From positions 1 through 46,787 of the forward strand of contig JAJXTO010000022.1 in assembly GCA_021783695.1 (NCBI GenBank): 46,787 nt of DNA, in the 5' to 3' direction. Source of the stretch: Pseudomonadota bacterium. GTDB taxonomy: Bacteria; Pseudomonadota; Gammaproteobacteria; Burkholderiales; Burkholderiaceae_C. The translations under genes were made by a program, and so were the position numbers. How positions within the stretch are numbered: position 1 is the first letter of the stretch; every line of letters begins with the position of its first letter. Below the pieces are notes generated by a model. That model saw nothing but the letters and a program-made list of their open reading frames with translations, was not told the origin of the DNA and searched no databases. Of the stretch, positions 26,481 through 36,133 are shown piece after piece.

Positions 26481-27221
26481 CTAGCGTCTGGCATCGCGCA
26501 GCAGTTCGCGATCGCGCCGCTGCACGTAGCTCTGCAAGCGCTGTTCGAAACCCGGTGCCATGTTCAGGAACTGGATGCCGAGCTGGCGCACCGGCTGGCG
26601 CGTTTTTGTGTCGCGCAGGCTGCCGACATAGCGCACCTCGGCTTCGACGGCGAGTTCCACATCCTCCAGACTGAAGCGCACCAGCGGAATGTATTCCCCT
26701 GTGGTCAGGGCGTAGTCGAGCGCGGAAGGCACGAGCACACGCATGCCGTTGACGCTGAGATCGTGGCATTGGCCGTAGAGCGGCTTGGCGCCGCGGCGTT
26801 GGATGTCCACGGTGCTGAGGTCGCCCGGCGCCACCGACACGCGGAAAAAATTGCGCCGCTGCAGGTAATAGATCAGATCGGGATAGGCGATGCGCAGCGC
26901 GCCGTAGCCCTCGAAATCGATACGTTCGACAAGCTTGGACTGAAAGCCGACGAACACCCCTTCATAGCGCCCGATGGTGAAAAACGGCGCGTGATTTTCC
27001 AGGCGGCGGTTGCCGGAATCCGGGGTGAGTTCGTCGATGATCAGCCAGTGCTTGGGGCGATTGACCGCCAGCAGGGTCGAGCTGAACTCCTCTGCCCGGT
27101 CGTGCGGCAGAACGGCCAGAGGCTCGTGGCGCTCGATGATTTTCTGCAGCACATGATCGGCCTTCTGTTCGGAATCGACCTGATATTCCTCGCGGAACAG
27201 TTTGGCGGTGACGTCTCTCAT
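26481..27221 (-). CDS. ycgR: Flagellar brake protein YcgR (PilZ)
   Basis: From ATG 27221 this 246-residue protein has the YcgR N-terminal domain (about 5-115) and a C-terminal PilZ domain (about 120-235). The c-di-GMP-binding elements are intact: R122/R123 and R127 in QRRNFFRV, then D154, S156 and G159 in DLSVNGM. YcgR bound to c-di-GMP slows the motor and biases its turning. The gene follows the EAL/HDOD gene by 13 bases on the same strand. An upstream extension to 27395 overlaps that gene and was rejected. Confidence 0.95.
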   Translation of the reverse strand: MRDVTAKLFREEYQVDSEQKADHVLQKIIERHEPLAVLPHDRAEEFSSTLLAVNRPKHWLIIDELTPDSGNRRLENHAPFFTIGRYEGVFVGFQSKLVERIDFEGYGALRIAYPDLIYYLQRRNFFRVSVAPGDLSTVDIQRRGAKPLYGQCHDLSVNGMRVLVPSALDYALTTGEYIPLVRFSLEDVELAVEAEVRYVGSLRDTKTRQPVRQLGIQFLNMAPGFEQRLQSYVQRRDRELLRDARR

Positions 27222-27234
27222 GGGGCTGCAGCGC

Positions 27235-28515
27235 TCAGATGCCGAGTTGTTCCACCCAGGCCAGCGCGGCCAGATGGACGGAGCTGACGCGCCAGCCCTG
27301 GATGCCGAGGGCCGAGGACAGGAAGTCGAGGTTGTCGAAGTCGCGCTGTTCGACTGCGCGGGCGAGTTGCAGGTAGCTGCCGAACACGCCAGCATCGTCT
27401 TTCAGCGCCATGACAATGGGCTCGGACAGGGTGATCTCGGCCAGCGCCTTGTCCATCGGCACGCCGAGCATGACGTCGAGCATGGAAAAAATGCCGACGA
27501 CGAAGGCATTGTCGGCATCTTCGGCCGAGAGGGTGTCCTTGGCGAGCAGCTCCATCATGCGTGCGCGGGTGATTGCGGTGCGCGCGATGGCCGGAGACGC
27601 GGCGCTGCCCGGCACGGTGGCCAGCAGCAGGGCGAGCCAGCGGAACAGTTTTTTGTAGCCCAGGATGGCCGCGGCATGGCGGAATGACGTGACCTCCGAC
27701 ATCAGGCCGAAACCCGAGGAATTGATGTAGCGCAGCAGCTTGAAGGACAGGGCCGGGTCGCGCTTGAGCACCAGTTCGATCTCGCTGAGCTCGGCCTGGC
27801 GCATGACCAGATTCATCAGTTGCAGCACATTGGCATGTGCCGGGTTGATGACCTTGGCGCTGATGGTCTGCGGCCGGGCGAAGTAATAGCCCTGAAAGTA
27901 ATGGAAACCCGCGTCGAAATAGGTCTTGAACTGCTCGGGGGTTTCCACCCGCTCCGCCACGAGCCGCAGGTTGCGATGGCCTTCGGCCTTGCGCTGCAGC
28001 GCCACGGCGACATTGGCGGAAATGCTCTGCACATCGGCCTTGAGGAAGCTGAGAAACGGCAGCCAGGCGGCATAGAGCGAGGCGGCGGCAAACGGCCCGG
28101 TGGCAAGCTGGAAGCCGCGCTCGCGCAGCGGCTTGAGGGCGGCGGCCACTTCCGCGATGCCAACGGCGTCGTCGCCATAGATGCGCGGCACTTCGAGCAC
28201 GATGCGGTCGGGGAACACGATGTCGAGATGCTCGGCCTTGAGGTCTTCGGCCACGCAGTTGATGAAGGCCAGCTTCTCGCCGAACAGATTTTCCGATCCG
28301 ATGTTCGACAGGGCATTGAACAGCAGCACGCTGTCGGTCTCGGCGTTGTGTTGCGCGGGTGCGCTCTGGGCGGCGGCGCTGTCGCGGGCGAACAATTCGT
28401 AGCCCACGATCTGCTGCTTGCGATCGACGATGGGCTGCCGCGCAATATGCGTTTGCATCACTGCGCCTGGCGCGTCGGTCAAGGCGGCTTGCGGTGGGGT
28501 GACGGTGCTGTTCAT
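27235..28515 (-). CDS. EAL-HDOD signalling protein, EAL degenerate
   Basis: From ATG 28515 this is a 426-residue protein (GTG 28536 is a possible start with 7 more residues). It has an N-terminal EAL-like domain (about 20-220) and a C-terminal HDOD domain (about 225-420, with NLVMRQAELSEIELVLKRDP and RYINSSGFGL). The EAL motif reads YELFARD and the other catalytic residues are missing (FINCVAEDL, LEVPRIY), so hydrolysis is unlikely. This is the YuxH/CdgJ type, which acts by protein contacts and has been linked to motility in Vibrio. It is co-directional with ycgR 13 bases downstream and probably shares its transcript. Confidence 0.9.
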   Translation of the reverse strand: MNSTVTPPQAALTDAPGAVMQTHIARQPIVDRKQQIVGYELFARDSAAAQSAPAQHNAETDSVLLFNALSNIGSENLFGEKLAFINCVAEDLKAEHLDIVFPDRIVLEVPRIYGDDAVGIAEVAAALKPLRERGFQLATGPFAAASLYAAWLPFLSFLKADVQSISANVAVALQRKAEGHRNLRLVAERVETPEQFKTYFDAGFHYFQGYYFARPQTISAKVINPAHANVLQLMNLVMRQAELSEIELVLKRDPALSFKLLRYINSSGFGLMSEVTSFRHAAAILGYKKLFRWLALLLATVPGSAASPAIARTAITRARMMELLAKDTLSAEDADNAFVVGIFSMLDVMLGVPMDKALAEITLSEPIVMALKDDAGVFGSYLQLARAVEQRDFDNLDFLSSALGIQGWRVSSVHLAALAWVEQLGI

Positions 28516-28591
28516 AGGGGCAGGGATAAGAGCCACAGGCGTTGCAAAGATGCTAGCAGCGGCCTGATGGCGTCGGCCCGGCGTGTTGTGT

Positions 28592-28612
28592 AAAAACAGC
28601 CTTGCCCCGCTG
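28592..28612 (-). terminator. Weak candidate terminator after the glycosyltransferase gene
   Basis: On the minus strand CAGC-(8 bases)-GCTG (28597-28612) is followed by five T (28592-28596). It lies just after the stop of the 1410-residue protein and before the EAL/HDOD gene. The stem has only four pairs, so the call is weak. Confidence 0.3.
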
Positions 28613-28617
28613 CAACT

Positions 28618-31600
28618 TCAGCGCAGCCATGCCTTCATCCAGGTGTCCAGATGGTCTTCCATCATCCAGTGCGCCAGTACCTTGGCACGCAGCGCGTCGC
28701 CCTGGGCGCGCAGGGTGGCGCGGTCGGACACGGCGTCGCGCAGGGCGCGGGCCCAGTCGCGGTAGCGGTTGGCCACACGTGTGACGGGGAAGTCGCCCTG
28801 GTAGGGCGCCAGGTCGGAGCAGATCACGGGATAGCCGAGGATGCCGTACTCCAGCAGGCGCAGATGGCTCTTGGCCTCGTTGAAAGCGTTGTCTTCCAGC
28901 GGCGCCACGGCCAGATCGAGGTCGAGCGACGCCAGTTTGGCGGGATACTGGTCCAGCGGCACGCCGGGGTGAAATTCCTTGACCAGGGGCTTGAGCGCTT
29001 CGGGACACAGGCCAAAAAACACCCAGTCCACTTCAGCCGCAGTGTCGCGCACCATGTCGCTGATGAGATCAAGGTCACCCGTGTGGCCGATGCCCCCCGC
29101 CCAGCCGACGCGCGGCTTGGCGCGCTCGGCGCGGGCGGGCTGAAGATGTCCCCAGCGCGCGGCTTCGAGGTAGTTGGGCTGCACCACGACTTCGTCGGTG
29201 AAGTGCGCATAGGCCTTGGCCAGCGGCTCGGTGGCCACAACCAGCCGGTTGCACAGCCCGGCAGCCTTGCGAAAGCGTTTGGCGATGTCCTTGTGGATGC
29301 TGCTCTTGTGCACACTTTTATGCGGAAGATTGGTGATGAGGTCGTCGATCTCGAACACACGAAATGCCTTGCTGGTGCGGGCGTGGCGCTCCAGCGCCTC
29401 GATCTGCGGCCATTCCATCTGCCTCTGCACCACCAGGCTGTCGGGCTGCATGCGCTCCATCTCGGCCGGCTCGTACAGGCGCATGGTCTCCCAGCCCTGG
29501 GTGAGCCCGGCGCGGTTGAGCGCGCGCATGGGCGCGATGATGCGGTACTCGCCGCAGCCTTCGCGGTCGGCCGAATGCACCAGCACGCGCGGGCGGGGGC
29601 GCCACGCCGGATCCCAGCTCAAGGGAGGCTGGTCTTCCAGCAGGAAGTCAGTGCTGGCCAGGCTCAAGTGGCGGTTGTAGGCCGGGTCGAAGGCGAGCTG
29701 AGGCAGCCATTTGGCGTGCATCGCGTCTTTTTCGGCGGCGAAGCGTTTGAGCTTGGCGTCGTCCGGCTTGGCTTCGGTCTTGTTCTTCTGGCTGGCCGAG
29801 CCTTCGTGCATGACCAATGCAAACGGCGTGAACACGATACGCAGTCCGGCTTCGCGCACCTTCAGGCACAGGTCGATGTCGTTGTACGACACCTTGAACG
29901 CCGTTTCGTCGAGCCCGCCCACCTGCGCGAACACGCTTTTTCGCACCAGCAGGCAGGCGCCGGTGACGGCGGAGAGATTTTGCGCGAGCTGGGCACGGCC
30001 GAAGTAGCCGCGGTCTTCCGGCGGGCGGCCGATGAACGGGTGTTCCGCTGGGCCGCGCAGGCCCAGAATGACCCCGGCATGCTGGATCTTGCCGTCGGGG
30101 TAGAGCAGCTTGGCACCGACGATCCCGACGTCCGGCCGCAGCGCGTGCCCCATCATCTCGTCGAGCCAGTCGTCGTGCAGCGCCGCGGTGTCGTTGTTGA
30201 GCAGCAGCAGGTAGTCGCCGCGCGCCTTGCCTGCCGCGGCATTGTTCATCGCCGAGAAATTGAACGGCCCCGGCTGCCGCACCACGCGCAGACGATCGCC
30301 AAGCTCGGCTTCCTTGGCCTCGATGGCGGCCAGATAGTTGCGTGCCTCCGTCGTCTGGCTGTCGTTGTCGATGATCAGGATTTCATAGGCCGGGTATCTG
30401 GTCTTTTCGATCACCGATTCGATACAGCGCTGCAGCAGCGGCAGCTGGTCGCGCGTGGGGATGAGGATGGACACCAGCGGCTTGACCTCGGGAAGCGGCC
30501 AGCGCACGCGGAACGACGGCGGAAACGGCCCGGCCTGCACCTGTGCATCGATGCCCAGCCGCGCGAAGTGGCGCTGCAGCGCCAACTGCCCGGCCTCCAG
30601 GATTTCGGGCACCGATTTCTGCGAATGCCCCGATCCCTGCAGACGGTGATAGAGCACCTCCGGCACGTGGCCGATGGCCGCTTCGCCGTGGCCTTGCGCC
30701 TGCAGAAGCTCCCAGGCGCGCAGTAGCAGGTCGTAGTCTTCCGCGCCTTCGGCCTGCGGATCGAAACCGCCGAGCGCTTCGAACAGATCGCGGCGAATCA
30801 GCAGCAGTCCGCCCACGTAGGGCAGGCTGCGCAGATAGTCGAGGTTGAAGTCGGGCTTGCAATGCGGGTTGACATGCTGGCCATCGGCGGTGAGGTTGTC
30901 CTCGTCGGTATAGACGAGTTGCCACTGCGGATGCTTGCGCAGGGCATGGGCGATGCGGAACAGCGCGTCGGGTGCGAGATGGTCGCCGGTGTCGATGATG
31001 CCGAGCCAGTCGGCGCCGCAGTGCAGCAGGGCGTCATTGGCTGGCGCCAGCAGGTCGCCCGCGGCAAGGGGCGCGGGCAGCTCGGCCAGCACCTGTGCCG
31101 CGAGCCATTGCGCCGCCACACTGTCGCGGGTTGGGTGCGCGGGCAGACTGGCGTTGGGCAGCAGGGCCAGGCCGATGCCTGGCGGCGGGACGGTATCGCG
31201 CTGCCAGGCGGCGATCATCTGCTGCGCCCAGTCGTGTTCGCCCGGCAGCCAGCGGCCTTCGGGCAGCCAGGGCAGCTTGGGTTTGAGTGGCACGGCCATC
31301 TGGACGCCTGCGGTGTCGGCGACTTCAAAGCCGGCGCGCTCGGTGCTGAGGGTGAACAGCCGCTCGACCACATGCGCCAGCGTGCCGTCGGTCTGGCCGG
31401 ACTCGTCGTCGAAATCGGTGGCTTGCAGATTGAGCGCCAAAAGCGGATCGAGGGCCTGCGGGCGGCACCAGAACATCGATCCGGCGAAGTAACCGTGCCG
31501 CGCCAGATCGGGCGCAATGCCCATGCGCTGCGCCACCGCAGCCAGCCGCGGCACATTGGCGTCGCCGCGCAAATCCAGCCAGAAGCCGCGAGGACCGATC

Positions 31601-32850
31601 AGTCCCAGCCTGGGCTGCTGGGCGAATGCGGCCAGGGCACGCGGCGCCGATTCCAGCAGATCGGCAAGAAGTTCGCGCCGCCAGCGGTCACCGTCCTTGT
31701 GCTGCAGGAAAGGAATATGGATGTGCTCGACCTCTCTGAGGTGCGGGGACTTCTTGCCGTGGAGAAACAGCACTTGCGCATAGCCGCGCGCGCGCGCCAT
31801 GCGCAGTAGCGCAAGACGCGGCGCGATGTCGCGGCCCCGGTTCGGGTGGCGCACGACCACGGCTTCGGGCAGGTCGCGCACGATGTCGCCGAGCACGTCT
31901 TCGCGCCCTTCGCTCAGCGAGATATAGACATCGCACGGCGCAGGCAGGGCCAGCAGCAGCGCGTGGAATTCGGGCCAGAGATCGGGGTAATGCAGGTGCA
32001 GCAGCACCGCGGTGCCGTGTCCTTGTGGCTTGCCTGCATGGAGAATGGGCGACAAAGCTGGGGCGGCTTCCGGGGAGGAGGCAACGCGTGCCGGAATGAC
32101 CGCACGGTGTTGCGATGGGCCAGGCCGCGCCCGGTAAAAGACCTGCAGACTGGTGAGTTGCTGGTATTCGTCCGCGCCGACATTCTTGACCACGAGGTGT
32201 TCGGTTTCGAGATTGGCCGGGAAGACGCTGGGACGCGAGGTCTGGAAAAAGCGGCTGTCCGGGCCGTACGCCATGGCCTCGACGGTGTAGCCGGTCTGCT
32301 CCAGCATGCGCTGGCCCTCGTCGCGGGTGAAAAAACGCAGATGGGTGATGTCGAGAATGCCAGACTGTTCATAGCTCCAGCGCCCGGCAGCGAGTTCGTT
32401 GATCAGCCAGAGGTTGCGCGCATTCGGCAGGCTGACGAGCACTTGCGCATCCTCGGTCAGCCAGGGGCGCAGGGCATCGAGTGCGCGCCAGGGATTGGAC
32501 ATGTGTTCGAGCACGTCGGCCAGGACCAGGGTGTCAACGCTTGCGGCGTTCAATCCATGCACGGCAAGGTCGATGTCCTGCAGCAGGCCAGTGATGACAC
32601 GGTGGTAATGCGTCTGCGCCAGGCGGGCCACTTGCGCATTTCCCTCAATGCCCCACAACTCGACAGCAGGAAATTTCTGCTTCAGCCCGGCCCCCATGGC
32701 GCCGGATGCGCAGCCCACGTCCAGCACGCGGCGCGGTGGCTGGCGGAGCAGGCCGAGCAGATCGGCCCGCGGATTGCTGTGATACGCGCCGACCTCTGTC
32801 GTTTCTGCCGCGTCGAGTGACTCCCAGAGATGGGGGGAAGGTGAGGTCAT
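28618..32850 (-). CDS. Multi-domain glycosyltransferase (methyltransferase, RgpF-like, GT2, GT1/4-like)
   Basis: This 1410-residue protein holds four apparent modules. A SAM methyltransferase region (1-200) has VLDVGCASGAMG near 42. An RgpF-like region (about 280-570) has HLHYPDLWPEF, NRGRDIAP and FLHGKKS. A GT2 glycosyltransferase (about 640-1040) has YTDEDN, VSILIPTRDQ near 792, LLLLNNDT and NDIDLCLKVREAG. A C-terminal GT1/GT4-like region (about 1090-1410) contains GCGEYRI, VGWAGGIGH and LLEYGILGYPVI. There is no signal peptide. Its ATG lies 4 bases after the flgL stop, so it is likely the last gene of the flgB-to-flgL unit. A role in glycosylating flagellin or hook-associated proteins is inferred from position; no substrate can be read from sequence. 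Confidence 0.85.
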   Translation of the reverse strand: MTSPSPHLWESLDAAETTEVGAYHSNPRADLLGLLRQPPRRVLDVGCASGAMGAGLKQKFPAVELWGIEGNAQVARLAQTHYHRVITGLLQDIDLAVHGLNAASVDTLVLADVLEHMSNPWRALDALRPWLTEDAQVLVSLPNARNLWLINELAAGRWSYEQSGILDITHLRFFTRDEGQRMLEQTGYTVEAMAYGPDSRFFQTSRPSVFPANLETEHLVVKNVGADEYQQLTSLQVFYRARPGPSQHRAVIPARVASSPEAAPALSPILHAGKPQGHGTAVLLHLHYPDLWPEFHALLLALPAPCDVYISLSEGREDVLGDIVRDLPEAVVVRHPNRGRDIAPRLALLRMARARGYAQVLFLHGKKSPHLREVEHIHIPFLQHKDGDRWRRELLADLLESAPRALAAFAQQPRLGLIGPRGFWLDLRGDANVPRLAAVAQRMGIAPDLARHGYFAGSMFWCRPQALDPLLALNLQATDFDDESGQTDGTLAHVVERLFTLSTERAGFEVADTAGVQMAVPLKPKLPWLPEGRWLPGEHDWAQQMIAAWQRDTVPPPGIGLALLPNASLPAHPTRDSVAAQWLAAQVLAELPAPLAAGDLLAPANDALLHCGADWLGIIDTGDHLAPDALFRIAHALRKHPQWQLVYTDEDNLTADGQHVNPHCKPDFNLDYLRSLPYVGGLLLIRRDLFEALGGFDPQAEGAEDYDLLLRAWELLQAQGHGEAAIGHVPEVLYHRLQGSGHSQKSVPEILEAGQLALQRHFARLGIDAQVQAGPFPPSFRVRWPLPEVKPLVSILIPTRDQLPLLQRCIESVIEKTRYPAYEILIIDNDSQTTEARNYLAAIEAKEAELGDRLRVVRQPGPFNFSAMNNAAAGKARGDYLLLLNNDTAALHDDWLDEMMGHALRPDVGIVGAKLLYPDGKIQHAGVILGLRGPAEHPFIGRPPEDRGYFGRAQLAQNLSAVTGACLLVRKSVFAQVGGLDETAFKVSYNDIDLCLKVREAGLRIVFTPFALVMHEGSASQKNKTEAKPDDAKLKRFAAEKDAMHAKWLPQLAFDPAYNRHLSLASTDFLLEDQPPLSWDPAWRPRPRVLVHSADREGCGEYRIIAPMRALNRAGLTQGWETMRLYEPAEMERMQPDSLVVQRQMEWPQIEALERHARTSKAFRVFEIDDLITNLPHKSVHKSSIHKDIAKRFRKAAGLCNRLVVATEPLAKAYAHFTDEVVVQPNYLEAARWGHLQPARAERAKPRVGWAGGIGHTGDLDLISDMVRDTAAEVDWVFFGLCPEALKPLVKEFHPGVPLDQYPAKLASLDLDLAVAPLEDNAFNEAKSHLRLLEYGILGYPVICSDLAPYQGDFPVTRVANRYRDWARALRDAVSDRATLRAQGDALRAKVLAHWMMEDHLDTWMKAWLR

Positions 32851-32854
32851 GGTG

Positions 32855-34108
32855 TCAAAGGTATTGGAACAAGCTCAACCCCTGCACCTGCGTAAACGCC
32901 TTTTGCGCGGCCTGCAGGGCGGTGAGGCTGGACTGGTAATTGGTGATGACCTGCGGGTAGTTGATGCTGGTGAGCTGGGTCTGCTGGGTTTGCAGTTGCA
33001 GGGTGAGGCTGGCGTTCTGCGTCTGCACGGCCTGCGCCTGTTGCAGGCGGCTGCCGATGCTGGCCTGGGTGCTGAGCAGATTGGTCTGGCTCTGGTCGAG
33101 ACTGGCCAGGGCGTTGCTGATGGACTGGGCGCGCAGGGCGTTCGAGCCCGAGGTCTGAGCCGAAGACGAGAAGGCCTGGGCCAGGGACTGGAAGGTCTGG
33201 AACAGGCTTTGCGGTGCGGCGGCGCCGATGGTGAAACTGTCTCCTGCCGCAGGCGTGCCGACGATGGGGACGGTGATGGCGGGGCTGCCGCCTGGGGGCA
33301 GTCCGATGCTCATGCCGGGAGTGAAGCTGCCGCTGCTGATCGCGCCCGATGAGAACACGCCGCCGGTGCCGCTGGTCACGGCGTAGGTCATCGACCCACC
33401 GCTGCCGCTGAAGGAAATCTGGTACTGCGTGCCGTCCACCTGCAGGGTTTGTTGCGCCAGCGCGGTGTTGTTGACCGTGCCGGGACCAGCGGTGGCGCCG
33501 CCAGTGTTGCCGCTTGCTGCCGCCACGCTGAAAGTGCCGTTGCCCGCGCGGGCATTCATGAACAGAGCGCTGCCGGGATCGCTGATGGCGGTGTTCAGGC
33601 TGGGGCCGATGGCCAGCTGGTTCTGGCTGCCGTCGCCCTGGTATTGCACCGAGCCATCAGCCTGGATGGTGAAGGGCTGGGTGCCGCTCTTGCTGCCGGC
33701 GAAGAGGTAGTTGCCCTGACCGTCCTGGGTGTTGGCGTATTGCGCGAGCTGCTGCACATACCCTTGCATGGTGGCGGCGGCGTTCTGCAGGTCTTGGGGG
33801 CTGACGGTGCCGTTGTTCATCTGCACGGCAAGCTGCCGCACCTGATCGACCAGTGTGCCCACGCTCTGCACTGTGGCGCTTTCGAGCTGGAGGGCGTTCT
33901 GCGCGTTCTGGCCGTTCTGGGAGTAGGTCGCCAGTCGGTTGATCTGGCCGGTGAGGGTGACGTTCTGCGCGGCGGCAACCGGCTGGTCGGACGGATTGGT
34001 CAGGGTGCTGCCGGTGGCGAGTTGCTGGCTCAGGGTGTTGAGGGTGTTCTGCTGATTGAGAATGCCCGTCAGGCTGGCGGCGTAGAACTGCGAGGTGCTG
34101 ATGCGCAT
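32855..34108 (-). CDS. flgL: Hook-filament junction protein FlgL (HAP3)
   Basis: This 417-residue flagellin-like protein has an N-terminal helical segment (MRISTSQFY, then LNTLSQQLATGS and PSDQPVAA) and a matching C-terminal helical segment ending in ALQAAQKAFTQVQGLSLFQYL split near the end. The middle (about 140-320) is Gly/Ser-rich variable sequence. FlgL forms the second junction ring between hook and filament. It lies 11 bases after flgK and is followed after 4 bases by the glycosyltransferase gene. Confidence 0.95.
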   Translation of the reverse strand: MRISTSQFYAASLTGILNQQNTLNTLSQQLATGSTLTNPSDQPVAAAQNVTLTGQINRLATYSQNGQNAQNALQLESATVQSVGTLVDQVRQLAVQMNNGTVSPQDLQNAAATMQGYVQQLAQYANTQDGQGNYLFAGSKSGTQPFTIQADGSVQYQGDGSQNQLAIGPSLNTAISDPGSALFMNARAGNGTFSVAAASGNTGGATAGPGTVNNTALAQQTLQVDGTQYQISFSGSGGSMTYAVTSGTGGVFSSGAISSGSFTPGMSIGLPPGGSPAITVPIVGTPAAGDSFTIGAAAPQSLFQTFQSLAQAFSSSAQTSGSNALRAQSISNALASLDQSQTNLLSTQASIGSRLQQAQAVQTQNASLTLQLQTQQTQLTSINYPQVITNYQSSLTALQAAQKAFTQVQGLSLFQYL

Positions 34109-34119
34109 GAAGTGTCTCC

Positions 34120-36132
34120 TTACCCGACGGCCTGCAGCAGCGAGGTGAACAGGCTGTTGCCCACCTGAATCGCCTTGGCCGCAGCCTGGTAGGCCTGTTG
34201 ATACTGGATGAGTTTGGTGGCCTCCTCGTCGAGGTTCACGCCCGAGACCGACTGCTGCGAGGACACGGCCTGCGCCGCCACCGCGCTGGCGGCGCTCAAT
34301 GCGCTCTGCGCCTGGTTGCCCTGCGAGGCCACCTGGCTGACGAGTTGCGAATACGCGCCTTCCAGCGAGGTGCTGCCACCCGCCAGCGTTTTGGCGGTCT
34401 GCAGCGCGGCCATGGCTTGCGCATTGCCGCCGTTGCCGCCGCTGGCCGGGCTGAGGGTGAAGGCGTCGCCCGAGACGGCGGTGCTGCCGGCGAGGGTGAC
34501 ATTCCAGTAGCCGCCGGGCGGATTGTTGCCGTAGGGGATGGACAGCACCTGACCGCTGCCGCCCAGGGTGACACTGCCGCTGGCGAGCACGCCGCTGGTG
34601 CCCGACGCGACCTGAAAACCGACCGTGCCACTGGTGCCGCCACTGGTCAGTGTGATTTGCAGATTGGTCGGCGGGCTGGTGGCACCCAGATTCACTCCAT
34701 TCAGAACCAGGCTGCCCGCGCCGCTGGTGGCGCTGTATTGCCCGGCGGACAGGGTGAGGTTGCCGAGATTGCTGTTGACCAGACTGCCGGACTGCATCTG
34801 CCCCGCACTCGAAACGTATGGAGAGGCGGCGGCGATCTGCGCCGCATTGCTCAGGGTGGCCTGGAAGTTGAGCGCGCCGTAGCGCGTGGGCAGCATCTCG
34901 AAGCTGTTGCCGGCCTGCGCGCCGCTGACGCTGAGCTGCACTCCGTCGATGTTCAGCGTGGTCACACCACCGGAAGTGCCGGATGTGAGCGTGGCGGCCT
35001 GGCCGGTGGAGAGGTTGGTGGCCGTCCAGTTGCTGCCGTCGTAGTTGAGCCGATAGTCGGCGGTGGTTAGCGCGCTGGCATTCACCACGCTGCCGCTGAT
35101 GACCGCGCCGCCCGTGTTGGCCGAGCTGGCGAGCACTTGCACCGGGCCGGCCTGAAACATGGCGGTGCCGAATTGGCCATTGAGGTCGAGTCCCTGCGCC
35201 TGCTGGCTGTTCATGGCCGCGGCCAGACCGTCGGCAATGCGGCCCAGCGCGTTCTGCGCCGGTTGCAGCACCTGGCTGCGGAACAGCAGCAGGCCGCCGA
35301 GCGTGCCACCCTGCAACCCTTGCGACAGTACCGCGCCGTTGGCGGCGTAAGCCACTTCCAGTTGCGTGGGGTCGTAGGCGTTGGGTGTGGTCTTGAGGTC
35401 GAACGACTGGCCCCCACCCACCAGAATCTGGCCGTTGCCGGTGAACACGTTGACCTGATTGCCGTCCTGCGGCAGAACACTCACACCCACCTGGCTGGAG
35501 AGTTGAGTGATGAGCTGGTCGCGCTGGTCGAGCAGGGAATTGGGCGTGCTGCCGGTGCCCGAAAGCGCATTGATCTGCACATTGAGCTGGGCGATCTGCT
35601 GCGTCAGGCTGTTGATGCGGGTGACGCTCTGGCCGATCTGCTGGTTGACGCCGGTGGAGGCATTCTGCAGTTGCTGCGCGGCGCTTTGAAAGGTCTGCGC
35701 GAGGCCCTGTGCCTGGCTGATGAGGTTTTGCCGCGATGGCATGTCGGACGGGTTGGCTGCCACCTGCGCCACGCCGCTGGCGAAAAACTGGTTGATCGCG
35801 GTGCTGAGCCCAGCATTGGTGCCGGCCAGCAGGTTGACCACGGGTTGAAGCTGGGTGTTGAAGGTGCTGGCGCCGCTGGCCGTGGCCGCCGTGCTCCAGA
35901 CCTGCGATTGCAGATAGGTGCTGTAGCTGCGGGTGACCCCGTCGATCTGCGTGCCATTGCCCAGATATTGTCCGCCGTACAGGCTGGGCGTGAGGGTGGA
36001 CTGCACCGCGGTTTCGCGGCTGTAGCCCGGGGTGTTGACATTGGCGATGTTGTTGCCCGTGACCTGCAGCGCGGACTGCGCCGCCTGCAGACCGGTGAGG
36101 GCATTACTGACCAGACCACTGATGCCGGACAT
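34120..36132 (-). CDS. flgK: Hook-associated protein FlgK (HAP1)
   Basis: This 670-residue protein has the rod/hook N-terminus ALTGLQAAQSALQVTGNNIANVN and the conserved NTPGYSRE motif, a D1 helical region, a large variable Gly/Ser/Thr-rich middle (about 330-560), and the C-terminal helix with SGVNLDEEATKLIQYQQAYQ. FlgK is the first hook-filament junction protein and a substrate of FlgN. Its ATG (36130-36132) nearly touches the stop of the small upstream gene (36134), and flgL follows after 11 bases. Confidence 0.97.
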   Translation of the reverse strand: MSGISGLVSNALTGLQAAQSALQVTGNNIANVNTPGYSRETAVQSTLTPSLYGGQYLGNGTQIDGVTRSYSTYLQSQVWSTAATASGASTFNTQLQPVVNLLAGTNAGLSTAINQFFASGVAQVAANPSDMPSRQNLISQAQGLAQTFQSAAQQLQNASTGVNQQIGQSVTRINSLTQQIAQLNVQINALSGTGSTPNSLLDQRDQLITQLSSQVGVSVLPQDGNQVNVFTGNGQILVGGGQSFDLKTTPNAYDPTQLEVAYAANGAVLSQGLQGGTLGGLLLFRSQVLQPAQNALGRIADGLAAAMNSQQAQGLDLNGQFGTAMFQAGPVQVLASSANTGGAVISGSVVNASALTTADYRLNYDGSNWTATNLSTGQAATLTSGTSGGVTTLNIDGVQLSVSGAQAGNSFEMLPTRYGALNFQATLSNAAQIAAASPYVSSAGQMQSGSLVNSNLGNLTLSAGQYSATSGAGSLVLNGVNLGATSPPTNLQITLTSGGTSGTVGFQVASGTSGVLASGSVTLGGSGQVLSIPYGNNPPGGYWNVTLAGSTAVSGDAFTLSPASGGNGGNAQAMAALQTAKTLAGGSTSLEGAYSQLVSQVASQGNQAQSALSAASAVAAQAVSSQQSVSGVNLDEEATKLIQYQQAYQAAAKAIQVGNSLFTSLLQAVG

Positions 36133-36133
36133 G

